Assembly: GCA_041547565.1 (NCBI GenBank)
Contig: JBFEUI010000033.1
Coordinates: forward strand, 1-26,176
DNA from: JBFEUI01 sp041547565
Lineage (GTDB): Bacteria > Pseudomonadota > Gammaproteobacteria > Thiohalomonadales > Thiohalomonadaceae
DNA: 26,176 nt
Direction: 5' to 3'
In this document: piece by piece, positions 1 through 7,149 of the stretch
How positions within the stretch are numbered: position 1 is the first letter of the stretch
Layout: each line of letters begins with the position of its first letter
Translations under genes and position numbers: made by a program
Notes under the pieces: generated by a model
What the model saw: only the letters and a program-made list of their open reading frames with translations
Told to the model about the DNA's origin: nothing
The model's database searches: none

Positions 1-2
1 AC

Positions 3-563
3 GTCAATCAGGTCTATATCCACCGGGTCGAGGTGCGGCTCCGGGTGACCGTGCCTGAAGATGTGGTGGAGCAGAACGTCGGCTATCTGCCGTGGCTGCT
101 GGGCGAGAATCTTGCCGGCAGGGCCGATGCCTACGTAATGGAGCAGGGGATGGGCTACTACCCGGCGCTGGACTATTTCAAAAATCTGCCGGATGAATTC
201 GACCCCGCCCTGCTACAGCTTATCGATGAGGTGGCCGCCTTTTCGCTCGAATATACCCGCCGCGTCATCCGCAAGCGTCTGCGTGACAGCTTCTCCAATA
301 TTGCCATCGGCCAGTGCCAGTGCACCGCCTACCTGCTGCCGAAGGTGCGTCCCAGCCAGGAGAAGGCGCCGCTGCGCCTGTCCGAACACCTCGCGCCGAA
401 CAGCGTGAAACTGGTGCTGGTGCTCAGCGCCATCCACAGCCAGCCGGTCGAGGATATCGAACAGCTCACCCTGCGCAAGCTCTCCGAGCGGCTGCGCAAG
501 GCCTTCAGCCGCTTCGAAATAGAGGGGAGCCGACTTGTAGACCGAACCCCGGTCATCGGCTGA
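3..563 (+). CDS. Unrecognised protein, C-terminal part (5' end outside window)
   Basis: The frame is open from the left edge to a TGA at 561-563, giving 186 visible residues. A GTG at 33 could serve as a start, but codons before it are also open and protein-like (VNQVYIHRVE), so the gene probably begins upstream of the window. I do not recognise the family. The visible part is soluble and charged, with no membrane segment or signal peptide. It has an aromatic stretch (YLPWLLGENL, then MGYYPALDYF), a basic helix (RRVIRKRLRDS), a CQC dipeptide pair near residue 106 and an amphipathic C-terminal region (LRKLSERLRKAFSRFEIEG). It lies 124 bases upstream of adk on the same strand, and adk has its own predicted promoter, so the two need not be co-transcribed. 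No clear terminator separates them. Confidence 0.6.
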   Translation, partial: VNQVYIHRVEVRLRVTVPEDVVEQNVGYLPWLLGENLAGRADAYVMEQGMGYYPALDYFKNLPDEFDPALLQLIDEVAAFSLEYTRRVIRKRLRDSFSNIAIGQCQCTAYLLPKVRPSQEKAPLRLSEHLAPNSVKLVLVLSAIHSQPVEDIEQLTLRKLSERLRKAFSRFEIEGSRLVDRTPVIG

Positions 564-615
564 ACGCGGCTTCACAGCTATAAATTTCCCGCATCCCCCC
601 ATTTAAAACCCTTGG

Positions 616-645
616 TTGGTCAGGGCTTATGAGCGTGCGCATAAT
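616..645 (+). promoter_or_regulatory. Predicted sigma70-type promoter of adk
   Basis: CATAAT at 640-645 matches the -10 consensus at five of six bases. TTGGTC at 616-621 is a weak -35, with an 18-base spacer. Transcription would start near 652, leaving a leader of about 36 bases that carries the AAAGGAG ribosome binding site. The prediction rests on motif matches only. Confidence 0.4.
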
Positions 646-687
646 GGGTCGGATTACTATTTCGGAACAATAAAAAAGGAGCTGATC

Positions 688-1341
688 ATGCGCCTGATTC
701 TGTTGGGGGCCCCGGGTGCGGGCAAAGGCACTCAAGCACAGTACATCTGCGACAAATACGCTATTCCTCAGATCTCCACCGGCGATATGCTGCGTGCCCA
801 CGTCAAGGGCGGTACCGAGCTGGGCCAGGCCGCCAAGAAGATCATGGACGAGGGCGGTCTTGTCTCCGATGACATCATCATGGGTATGGTCAAAGAGCGC
901 ATCACCGAGGATGACTGCAAGAACGGTTTCCTGTTCGACGGTTTCCCTCGCACCATTCCCCAGGCCGAGGCGCTGAAAGAGGCGGGTGTCGACCTGGATT
1001 ACGTGGTCGAGATCGACGTCGATGACAACGAGATCATCAAGCGTATGAGCGGCCGTCGTGTTCACCCGGCATCCGGCCGGACCTATCATGTCGTGTTCAA
1101 TCCGCCGAAGGTGGAAGGCAAGGACGATGAGACCGGTGAAGACCTGATCCAGCGCGACGATGATCAGGAAGAGACCGTGCGCAAGCGTCTGGAAGTCTAC
1201 CACTCCCAGACCAAGCCGCTGGTGGAGTTCTACTCCAAACTGGCCGAGAGCGGTGAAGCCGGTGCCGCCAAATACGTGTGCATCCCTGGCGTGGGCGGCG
1301 TGGAAGATATTCGCGACGCGGTATTTGCCGCGCTTGGCTGA
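688..1341 (+). CDS. adk: Adenylate kinase
   Basis: Adenylate kinase interconverts ATP + AMP with two ADP in the cytoplasm and sets the adenylate energy charge. The 217-aa product has the P-loop GAPGAGKGT at residues 7-15, the AMP-site motifs TGDMLR (31-36) and FDGFPRT (83-89), and a long LID domain at about 122-159. The LID has the GRRVHPASGRTYHVVFNPP type seen in E. coli Adk and lacks the four zinc-binding cysteines of Gram-positive forms. Length is normal for the long bacterial type. The ATG at 688 is chosen because AAAGGAG lies at 675-681 and the protein begins directly with the MRLILLGAPGAG strand; an in-frame upstream start at 616 would add 24 non-conserved residues. A strong terminator follows, so it is probably a single-gene unit. 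Confidence 0.98.
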   Translation: MRLILLGAPGAGKGTQAQYICDKYAIPQISTGDMLRAHVKGGTELGQAAKKIMDEGGLVSDDIIMGMVKERITEDDCKNGFLFDGFPRTIPQAEALKEAGVDLDYVVEIDVDDNEIIKRMSGRRVHPASGRTYHVVFNPPKVEGKDDETGEDLIQRDDDQEETVRKRLEVYHSQTKPLVEFYSKLAESGEAGAAKYVCIPGVGGVEDIRDAVFAALG

Positions 1342-1359
1342 TTTGCGCCTGCCTTGATG

Positions 1360-1383
1360 CCCCGGCCCGTTATCGGGCCGGGG
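1360..1383 (+). terminator. Rho-independent terminator after adk
   Basis: A perfect 10-bp GC-rich stem (CCCCGGCCCG at 1360-1369, its complement at 1374-1383) closes a TTAT loop. It is followed by the T-rich run TGTTGTT. It lies 19 bases after the adk stop codon and before the hemH promoter. Confidence 0.85.
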
Positions 1384-1387
1384 TGTT

Positions 1388-1416
1388 GTTACACTTCACC
1401 TGATTGCAGTTATACT
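1388..1416 (+). promoter_or_regulatory. Predicted sigma70-type promoter of hemH
   Basis: GTTACA at 1388-1393 and TATACT at 1411-1416 are separated by 17 bases, the optimal spacing. Each is a good match to consensus. Transcription would start near 1423, downstream of the in-frame ATG at 1404, which supports the hemH start at 1446. Confidence 0.5.
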
Positions 1417-1445
1417 CATGGCCTGTTACGGACCGTGGGATAGTG

Positions 1446-2552
1446 ATGAGCAGCAATCAGAAGAGAGTCGATTTTTCACATGCCGAAGTGCCGGCACTGG
1501 GCGTGCTGCTGACCAATCTCGGTACCCCCGATGCACCCACCCCCGAGGCCCTGCGCCGCTACCTGGCCGAGTTTCTGTGGGACCGCCGTATTGTCGACCT
1601 GCCCCGTCCCCTGTGGTGGCTGATCCTCCACGGTATCATTCTGCGTACACGCCCCGCCCGTTCTGCTGCCGCCTATAAAGAGATCTGGACCGATGAGGGC
1701 TCGCCCCTGCTGGTCACCTCGCGCCGCCAGCGCGATAAACTTGAGGCGCGCTTAAAACAGCGCTTCGGAGATCGTATCGCCGTGGCGTTGGGCATGCGCT
1801 ACGGCAGGCCGTCACTGGCCGAGGCCCTGCAGCAACTGCGAGCGGCCAACGTGCAGCGCCTGCTGGTGTTGCCGCTCTACCCGCAATATTCCTGCTCGAC
1901 CACGGCGTCGACCTTCGATGCCGTGGCCCGGGCGTTCGAGCGGTGGCGCTGGCTGCCCGAGACACGCTTTATCAACCATTACCACGACAACGAGCGCTAC
2001 ATTCAGGCACTGGCCGATTCCATTCGTGATTCATGGCAGGACAGGGAACCGGGCGAGAAACTGCTGTTCTCGTTTCACGGCACCCCGCGGCGCTTTCTGG
2101 AGGAGGGTGATCCCTACTACTGTGAATGCCTGAAAACCGCGCGCCTGGTGGCCGAGTCGCTGCAACTACCCGATGAGCGCTGGCAGGTGGTCTTTCAGTC
2201 CCGTTTCGGACGTGAGGAGTGGCTCAAGCCCTACACCGACGAGACACTGGAAGCCCTGGCGCAGGCGGGCATGGGCCGGGTCGATGTGGTCTGCCCGGCC
2301 TTTTCCGCCGATTGCCTGGAGACCCTGGAGGAGATCGCGGTGGAAAACCGTTCTGCCTTCATCGCCGCCGGCGGCAGTGAGCTTAACTATATCCCGGCAC
2401 TGAACGACAGGGATGATCACATCGCGATGATGACAGAGTTGGTTGAACGCCACGCCCAGGGCTGGCCGGAACTGGCCGGAGAGTATGAACCGGAACAGGA
2501 GCAGCAGGCGACCCTGGCGCGCTACAGACAGGTGGCCGAGAAACAGTCATAG
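1446..2552 (+). CDS. hemH: Ferrochelatase
   Basis: Ferrochelatase inserts ferrous iron into protoporphyrin IX, the last step of protoporphyrin-dependent haem synthesis. The 368-aa product has the N-terminal LLTNLGTPDAPTPEALRRYL segment, GMRYGRPSL, LPLYPQYSCST, the SFHGTP motif with the conserved metal-site histidine (H211), and FSADCLETLEEI with the conserved glutamates near 292-296. It has no membrane segment or signal peptide. Length is slightly above the E. coli enzyme because of a charged C-terminal tail after about residue 340. The start at 1446 is preferred over 1404: it begins just before the conserved region, and the predicted transcription start lies between the two. The ribosome binding site is weak (GTGGGA at 1435-1440). 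adk and hemH are also neighbours in E. coli. Confidence 0.96.
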   Translation: MSSNQKRVDFSHAEVPALGVLLTNLGTPDAPTPEALRRYLAEFLWDRRIVDLPRPLWWLILHGIILRTRPARSAAAYKEIWTDEGSPLLVTSRRQRDKLEARLKQRFGDRIAVALGMRYGRPSLAEALQQLRAANVQRLLVLPLYPQYSCSTTASTFDAVARAFERWRWLPETRFINHYHDNERYIQALADSIRDSWQDREPGEKLLFSFHGTPRRFLEEGDPYYCECLKTARLVAESLQLPDERWQVVFQSRFGREEWLKPYTDETLEALAQAGMGRVDVVCPAFSADCLETLEEIAVENRSAFIAAGGSELNYIPALNDRDDHIAMMTELVERHAQGWPELAGEYEPEQEQQATLARYRQVAEKQS

Positions 2553-2564
2553 CACACGCGTGTG
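2553..2564. repeat. 12-bp perfect palindrome after hemH
   Basis: CACACGCGTGTG begins at the base after the hemH stop codon. With no central loop it is a poor RNA hairpin, so it is more likely a protein-binding site, or chance. Confidence 0.4.
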
Positions 2565-2593
2565 TTGCCGGTTTTGCAGCGTGAAAAGTGTGT

Positions 2594-2609
2594 TGTGAAC
2601 AGTTTCACA
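2594..2609. promoter_or_regulatory. CRP/Vfr-type binding site upstream of the kinase operon
   Basis: TGTGA (2594-2598), a six-base spacer (ACAGTT) and TCACA (2605-2609) reproduce the CRP core consensus TGTGA-N6-TCACA exactly. A larger inverted repeat (AAGTGTG 2586-2592, CACACTT 2606-2612) overlaps it. The site lies about 100 bases upstream of the kinase start. A possible extended -10 (TG at 2629-2630, TAGGGA at 2632-2637) would place the site centre near -42, the class II activator position. The half-sites are exact; the -10 match is poor. Confidence 0.55.
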
Positions 2610-2704
2610 CTTCTGTGCCGTCTCCTCCTGATAGGGAATCAAAGCGTGTAAGCTGCGCCATAGCCCCTCTACAAAGCAAACATGGGGCTGAATAGGGAGT
2701 GTGA

Positions 2705-5275
2705 GTGAGCAAGGCGTACTGGAAAACGGACTGGTTTATCGGGCTGGTTACGGTGTTGTTGCTGCTGCTTGGCAGTGTTACCGAGCCGATGCAGAACCTG
2801 GAGTGGTTCGCCTACGACATCGGGGTGCGTTTCTCTTCCACCGACCCGGCCAACAGCGATGTGGTTGTCGTCGCCATCGATGAGCCGGCCCTGGAGCAGG
2901 TCGGTGCCTGGCCCTGGTCCCGGGACATCATGGCCGATCTTACCACCAGGCTCAGTGCCAACAATCCTTCAGTCATCGGCTATGCCATACCGCTGGATAC
3001 GGAAGAGACCTCCCACGGCCTTGAATACATCAATGAACTGCAGCAGCTTGTCGAGAACGACCGAAGGAAAAGCATACGCAAGATAAAACGTCTGCTCAAA
3101 CAGGCGGAGAACAGCATGCAGACCGATGAACTGTTCGCCAACAGCCTGCGTCGTGCCGGTAGGGTGGTGTTGGCAATGCCCTACCTGATTGAAAAGGGAC
3201 GCCCTCATACCGGGGAGGTGGAGCTTCCCTCATACCTTAACAAGTACCTGCTGCGCGATATCCAGGGACGCCCTGATCCGGATGTGTTTCTCGCCGACTG
3301 GCGCCCGCAGCCTGTTTCGCTGGCCGATGTGGTCTATCCGCCGATTGAGTCACTGGCAAAATTTGCCGGCGGTGCCGGTGTGCTCAATCTGGGCTATGGC
3401 GGTGAGCGCCGCATACGCACCGAACCGCTGGTTGTGCGCTACGGTGACAGTTATCTCCCCTCCTTCTCGCTGATGATGGTGGCGCGCAACCGGCAACTGC
3501 CGACGCGCTCCATCCTGGTAGACCTGAACAAGGGGGTGGAGCTTGAGGACTACCTGATACCCACCGACGGCAAGCAGCGTATCTACCCCCACTTTTATCG
3601 TGGCAGAAAGGATGAGCCGGCATTCAGGGTGTTTTCTGCGCTCGATGTGCTGAATGAGACCGTTGACAGTGAGGCCTTCAGGGGCAAGACGGTGCTGGTT
3701 GGCCTGAGCGCACGTCAGCACATCAACCCCATGATTACACCCATCGGCGAGGTGATGGCGCCGGTGATGATCAGTGCACATACCGTTTCAAGCCTGTTGA
3801 ATGAAGAGTTGTTCAAGGTGCCCGAGTGGACGACACGGGCACGCCTGCTGGTGTTTGCCGCTGTTGCCCTGTACCTGATGTATCTGTTGCCTCGTTTCCG
3901 CCTTGGCACCGGCCTGGCAATCACCGCCCTGCTGGTGGTGGTGCTGCTCAATGCCCACCTGTTCCTTATGCTCTCCGAGTCCGTCTGGCTGCAACTGATG
4001 ACACCGCTTATGGCACTGTTGATTGGTCATCTGGTGTTGAGCGGCAAACACTATATCGAGCGGCGTCTCACGCATATCCACTCGGAGTTGTCGGAGGCCA
4101 ACCGGGCGCTGGCGCAGTCCTTCCACTCCCAGGGGCAACTGGATCAGGCCTTTGAAAAATACCAGAAATGCGAAATTGATCAGTCATTGCTCGGCCACAT
4201 CTACAATCTGGGGCTGGATTTCGAGCGCAAGCGCCAGTTCAACAAGGCGATCACGGCTTTTCGTCTGATCAAAGGACATGACAGCGATTACAACGACATC
4301 AAGGAGCGCATCAAGCGCAACCAGGAGGCGCTCAATGCAGCAGTAATGGGCAGCAGTCGCGGCGGCGCGGGGGCTGCCAATGGCACACTGGTGCTCAGCA
4401 CGACCGGACTGCAAAAACCCATGCTGGGGCGCTACCGTGTTGAGAAGGAGGTCGGCCGTGGTGCGATGGGTATGGTGTATATGGGCTATGACCCGAAAAT
4501 CGACCGTACCGTGGCGATCAAGACACTGGGGCTGTCGCAGGAGTTCGAGGGTGACAAACTTGCCGAGGTGAAGGCACGTTTTTTCCGCGAGGCGGAGACC
4601 GCCGGGCGGCTGAATCACCCCAACATCGTCACCATCTATGATGCCGGCGAGGATCAGGAGTTGGCCTACATCGCCATGGATTTCCTCAAGGGCAACAATC
4701 TCATGACATGGAGCAAGTTTGAGGATCTGCTGCCGGCGAAGGAGGTGCTGCAGATCATGATCCAGGTGGCCGAGGCCCTGGACTACGCCCATCGGCAGAA
4801 CGTGGTGCACCGCGATATCAAGCCGGCAAACATCATCTATGACCCGGACAATGGCAAACTCACCGTGACCGACTTTGGCGTGGCATGCCTGACCGATACC
4901 AGCAAGACCAAGACCGGCACTATTCTGGGCAGCCCCTCCTATATGTCGCCGGAACAGTTGGCCGGCCAGAAGGTGGATGGCCGTTCCGACCTGTTCTCCC
5001 TCGGTGTGACCTTCTACCAGCTGATGTCCGGTGAGTTGCCCTTTGTTGCCGATTCACTGACCAGCCTGATGTATAAGATCGCCAACGAAAAGCACCCCGA
5101 TATCCGCATGTTCCGCGCCGATCTGCCGACCTGCGTCAGCCAGATCGCCAACAAGGCATTGAAGAAAGATCCGGATGACCGCTTCCAGACGGGGGAACAG
5201 ATGGCCAGTGCCATGCGGCGCTGTCTGGAGCGTGTGAGCGGCAAGAAGAAAAAGACGGGCAGGACATCATCGTGA
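2705..5275 (+). CDS. CHASE2-domain transmembrane Ser/Thr protein kinase with TPR-like linker
   Basis: The 856-aa predicted inner-membrane receptor kinase starts with one membrane segment (about 11-24). A large extracytoplasmic region of CHASE2 type follows (about 30-375, with DVVVVAIDEPALEQVGAWPWSR near 52-73 and GKTVLVGLSA near 327-336). Three closely spaced membrane segments come next (about 380-446), then a TPR-like stretch (about 468-525, GQLDQAFEKYQKCEID and RQFNKAITAFRLI). The C-terminal Hanks kinase spans about 575-842: glycine loop GRGAMG (585-590), VAIK lysine K606, HRDIKPAN (702-709, catalytic D704), DFG (723-725) and SPSYMSPEQ. All catalytic residues are present, so it should be active. 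The activation loop is Thr/Ser-rich. There are no PASTA repeats. The GTG start is supported by AGGGAG at 2694-2699. The 3' end overlaps the phosphatase gene by four bases. The ligand is unknown. Confidence 0.93.
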   Translation: MSKAYWKTDWFIGLVTVLLLLLGSVTEPMQNLEWFAYDIGVRFSSTDPANSDVVVVAIDEPALEQVGAWPWSRDIMADLTTRLSANNPSVIGYAIPLDTEETSHGLEYINELQQLVENDRRKSIRKIKRLLKQAENSMQTDELFANSLRRAGRVVLAMPYLIEKGRPHTGEVELPSYLNKYLLRDIQGRPDPDVFLADWRPQPVSLADVVYPPIESLAKFAGGAGVLNLGYGGERRIRTEPLVVRYGDSYLPSFSLMMVARNRQLPTRSILVDLNKGVELEDYLIPTDGKQRIYPHFYRGRKDEPAFRVFSALDVLNETVDSEAFRGKTVLVGLSARQHINPMITPIGEVMAPVMISAHTVSSLLNEELFKVPEWTTRARLLVFAAVALYLMYLLPRFRLGTGLAITALLVVVLLNAHLFLMLSESVWLQLMTPLMALLIGHLVLSGKHYIERRLTHIHSELSEANRALAQSFHSQGQLDQAFEKYQKCEIDQSLLGHIYNLGLDFERKRQFNKAITAFRLIKGHDSDYNDIKERIKRNQEALNAAVMGSSRGGAGAANGTLVLSTTGLQKPMLGRYRVEKEVGRGAMGMVYMGYDPKIDRTVAIKTLGLSQEFEGDKLAEVKARFFREAETAGRLNHPNIVTIYDAGEDQELAYIAMDFLKGNNLMTWSKFEDLLPAKEVLQIMIQVAEALDYAHRQNVVHRDIKPANIIYDPDNGKLTVTDFGVACLTDTSKTKTGTILGSPSYMSPEQLAGQKVDGRSDLFSLGVTFYQLMSGELPFVADSLTSLMYKIANEKHPDIRMFRADLPTCVSQIANKALKKDPDDRFQTGEQMASAMRRCLERVSGKKKKTGRTSS

Positions 5276-6033
5276 ATCAGCCGATGCCTCATGTGACTGT
5301 GACAGGCCTCTCGGATGTCGGAAGGGTTCGTGATCATAATGAAGATTATATCGCCTGGGATGAGATGCGCGGACTGGTGCTGCTTGCAGACGGTATGGGC
5401 GGCCATAATGCCGGTGAGGTGGCAAGTGAACTGGCTGTCAGGCGTATCCGGGAAGCGATGCAGGATATCCTGACAGCTGAAATGATCGCCTCCAATGTCA
5501 TTAACTACAGTGAGGCGCTGTGCGATGCGATTATCTATGCCAATGATGAGATCAATCATGTGGCGCGCGAGTCGGAGCAGTATTCAGGCATGGGCACCAC
5601 GATTGTGGCCATGCTGTTTGTCGGAGAGCGGGCGATTTTGGCGAACGTGGGCGATTCGCGCATATACCGCTACCGTGACGACACTCTGGAGCAACTTACC
5701 GTCGACCATTCCCTGGTTCAGGAGATGGTCGACAGCGGCATGCTCAACGAACAGGAGGCGCAGGCCTCCATCAGCCGCAATGTGATCACCCGGGCATTGG
5801 GCATCTCCGAACAGGTTGAAGTGGATATCGTCGAGGAGTCGCCCCGGGACGGTGATACCTACCTGTTGTGCTCTGACGGGCTGACCGACCTTGTTGCGGA
5901 TGAGCGGATTCGCGCAGCGCTGATCTCGTCCCGGGGTGACATGGATATGGCCTGTGCCGAGCTGGTCGCGCAGGCGAACGAAGAAGGGGGCAGGGACAAC
6001 ATCTCCATTGTGCTTGCCCGGTACGGGACATAA
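5272..6033 (+). CDS. PP2C-family Ser/Thr protein phosphatase
   Basis: The 253-aa soluble PPM/PP2C phosphatase would remove phosphate from Ser/Thr residues placed by the adjacent kinase. Its family motifs are in order: RDHNEDY (20-26), LADGMGGHNAGEVAS (38-52), MGTT (107-110), ANVGDSRIYR (124-133), DHS (145-147), VITRALG (171-177), LLCSDGLTDLV (198-208) and GGRDNISIVL (239-248). The metal-binding aspartates in DGMGG, SDGLTD and GGRDN are all present, and the length is typical of bacterial Stp/PppA enzymes. Translation begins at a GTG inside the kinase stop region (GTGA at 5272-5275), which suggests coupled translation and a fixed kinase-to-phosphatase ratio. Two FHA genes follow on the same strand. 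Confidence 0.95.
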   Translation: MNQPMPHVTVTGLSDVGRVRDHNEDYIAWDEMRGLVLLADGMGGHNAGEVASELAVRRIREAMQDILTAEMIASNVINYSEALCDAIIYANDEINHVARESEQYSGMGTTIVAMLFVGERAILANVGDSRIYRYRDDTLEQLTVDHSLVQEMVDSGMLNEQEAQASISRNVITRALGISEQVEVDIVEESPRDGDTYLLCSDGLTDLVADERIRAALISSRGDMDMACAELVAQANEEGGRDNISIVLARYGT

Positions 6034-6052
6034 CGTCCGGGAGCGGGACGTT
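6032..6052 (+). other. Hairpin between the phosphatase and first FHA gene
   Basis: AACGTCC (6032-6038) and GGACGTT (6046-6052) form a 7-bp stem with a 7-base loop, starting inside the phosphatase stop codon. An A-run rather than a T-run follows, so it is not a standard terminator. It could be an RNA processing or stability element within the operon. Confidence 0.35.
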
Positions 6053-6094
6053 GATGGAAAAAAATAGAGCGAACCGAAGGGAACGGGAGCCATT

Positions 6095-6730
6095 ATGAAA
6101 AAGCTGATTCTCACCCACGAAAACACGGTGCTGAAAGAGTATCCGATAGAACAGGGACGCATCACCATTGGGCGTATGCCGCAAAACGATATTCACCTGG
6201 ATGACCCAACAGTCAGCGGTGAGCATGCGGCGATTGTGCTGGAAAATAATGCCGTTATCGAGGATCTGGACAGCACCAATGGCGTGTTTCTAAACGGCAA
6301 ACGGGTCAGCCGCCAGCAACTGAACAACCGTGATGTGATTGCCATTGGTCGCCATCAGCTGAAGTATGTCGATGACATGGCTGACGAGTTTGAACGCACC
6401 GTTATTATCCATCCCGATGAGCCTGCGGTACGGCCTGCCGGCCCCAGTGCCGCGAAACACTACCGGGTAACCGTGTTGAACGGGCCCAGGAGTGGCAACA
6501 GTATCGAGCTGACCAAGCCGTTCACCTCGCTCGGTTCACCGGACAAACAGGTGGCAATGGTGGCGAAACGGGGCAAGGATTTCTTTCTTATGCCGATGAA
6601 GGGTACCGGCGCCGACAGTAATCCGCCGAAGCTCAATGGCGAGGCGGTGATGTCGACCAGTCAGCAGCTCAAAGAGGGCGACAGAATCGAGGTGGCGGGC
6701 ATCGAGTTGCAGTTCACCTCCAGTGCCTGA
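6095..6730 (+). CDS. FHA-domain protein with a second, degenerate FHA-like domain
   Basis: The 211-aa cytoplasmic protein starts with a canonical FHA domain (about 1-93) that should bind phosphothreonine peptides. It shows IGRMPQNDIHLDD (25-37), VSGEHA (40-45) and DSTNGVFLNGKRV (59-71). A linker follows with FERTVIIHPDEP (99-110), which contains T102, a possible kinase target. The second half (about 123-208) has the FHA length and strand pattern, keeping LNGEAV and QLKEGDRIEVAGIELQF. It lacks the GR arginine (SLGSPDKQ instead) and the Ser/His and TNG residues, so it probably does not bind phosphothreonine. The ATG is preceded by GGGAG at 6085-6089. It lies 61 bases after the phosphatase gene and 36 bases before a second FHA gene, probably in one operon. 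Confidence 0.9.
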   Translation: MKKLILTHENTVLKEYPIEQGRITIGRMPQNDIHLDDPTVSGEHAAIVLENNAVIEDLDSTNGVFLNGKRVSRQQLNNRDVIAIGRHQLKYVDDMADEFERTVIIHPDEPAVRPAGPSAAKHYRVTVLNGPRSGNSIELTKPFTSLGSPDKQVAMVAKRGKDFFLMPMKGTGADSNPPKLNGEAVMSTSQQLKEGDRIEVAGIELQFTSSA

Positions 6731-6766
6731 GTGCTCGCGGGCCGGCGGACATTACGATAAGGGACG

Positions 6767-7123
6767 ATGGCAAAACTGTTACTGAAACATGATGGGGTGA
6801 CACTGCACAGCTATCCGCTGGATCGGGAACGGCTGACTATCGGCCGTCAGTCGGGTAGCGACATACAGCTCGATGACATGGCGGTGAGCAGCCGGCATGC
6901 CCGCATCAGTCGCGAGCAGAACCGCTATCTTGAGGACTATTACGACTTCTATATCGAGGACCTGGGCAGTACCAACGGCACCCGGGTCAACGGCCAGCGG
7001 ATACAGCGCCAGATGCTCAAGGAGGGGGACACTATCCGCATCGGCACGTACGAATTCACCTTCGACAGCGGCCAGCCCCAGGGCATGGAAACGACGGCTA
7101 TCTTCCTGCCGGAAGACAGGTAG
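6767..7123 (+). CDS. Small single FHA-domain protein
   Basis: The 118-aa protein is almost entirely one FHA domain (about 2-98). Its phosphothreonine-binding residues are visible: IGRQSGSDIQLDD (25-37), VSSRHARI (40-47) and GSTNGTRVNGQRI (67-79). The C-terminal tail carries GMETTAIFLPEDR (106-118) with T109/T110. This resembles the ERTVIIHPDE segment after the first FHA domain of the preceding protein. In GarA/OdhI-type proteins of actinobacteria a phosphorylated Thr-Thr motif outside the domain folds back onto the FHA; a similar switch is possible here but is an inference. The two FHA domains share a common pattern (KL.L.H, YP, RLTIGR) and probably arose by duplication. AAGGGA at 6759-6764 lies close to the ATG. 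The gene ends 26 bases from the convergent Lon gene. Confidence 0.92.
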   Translation: MAKLLLKHDGVTLHSYPLDRERLTIGRQSGSDIQLDDMAVSSRHARISREQNRYLEDYYDFYIEDLGSTNGTRVNGQRIQRQMLKEGDTIRIGTYEFTFDSGQPQGMETTAIFLPEDR

Positions 7124-7149
7124 CTCGCCCCCCGTCTGCAGCTGGCCTG

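Noticed and set aside
616..687. Longer adenylate kinase start at 616
   Set aside because: The extra residues are unrelated to Adk, and the ribosome binding site fits the ATG at 688.
2553..2564. Terminator for hemH
   Set aside because: The palindrome has no loop and no T-run follows it, so it cannot be called a Rho-independent terminator.
6032..6052. Terminator between the phosphatase and first FHA gene
   Set aside because: The hairpin is followed by an A-run, not a T-run; the genes are likely still co-transcribed.
2705..7123. Type VI secretion regulatory locus (PpkA/PppA/Fha)
   Set aside because: The gene types agree, but no tss structural gene is present on either side, and the CHASE2 sensor with TPR-like linker differs from PpkA.
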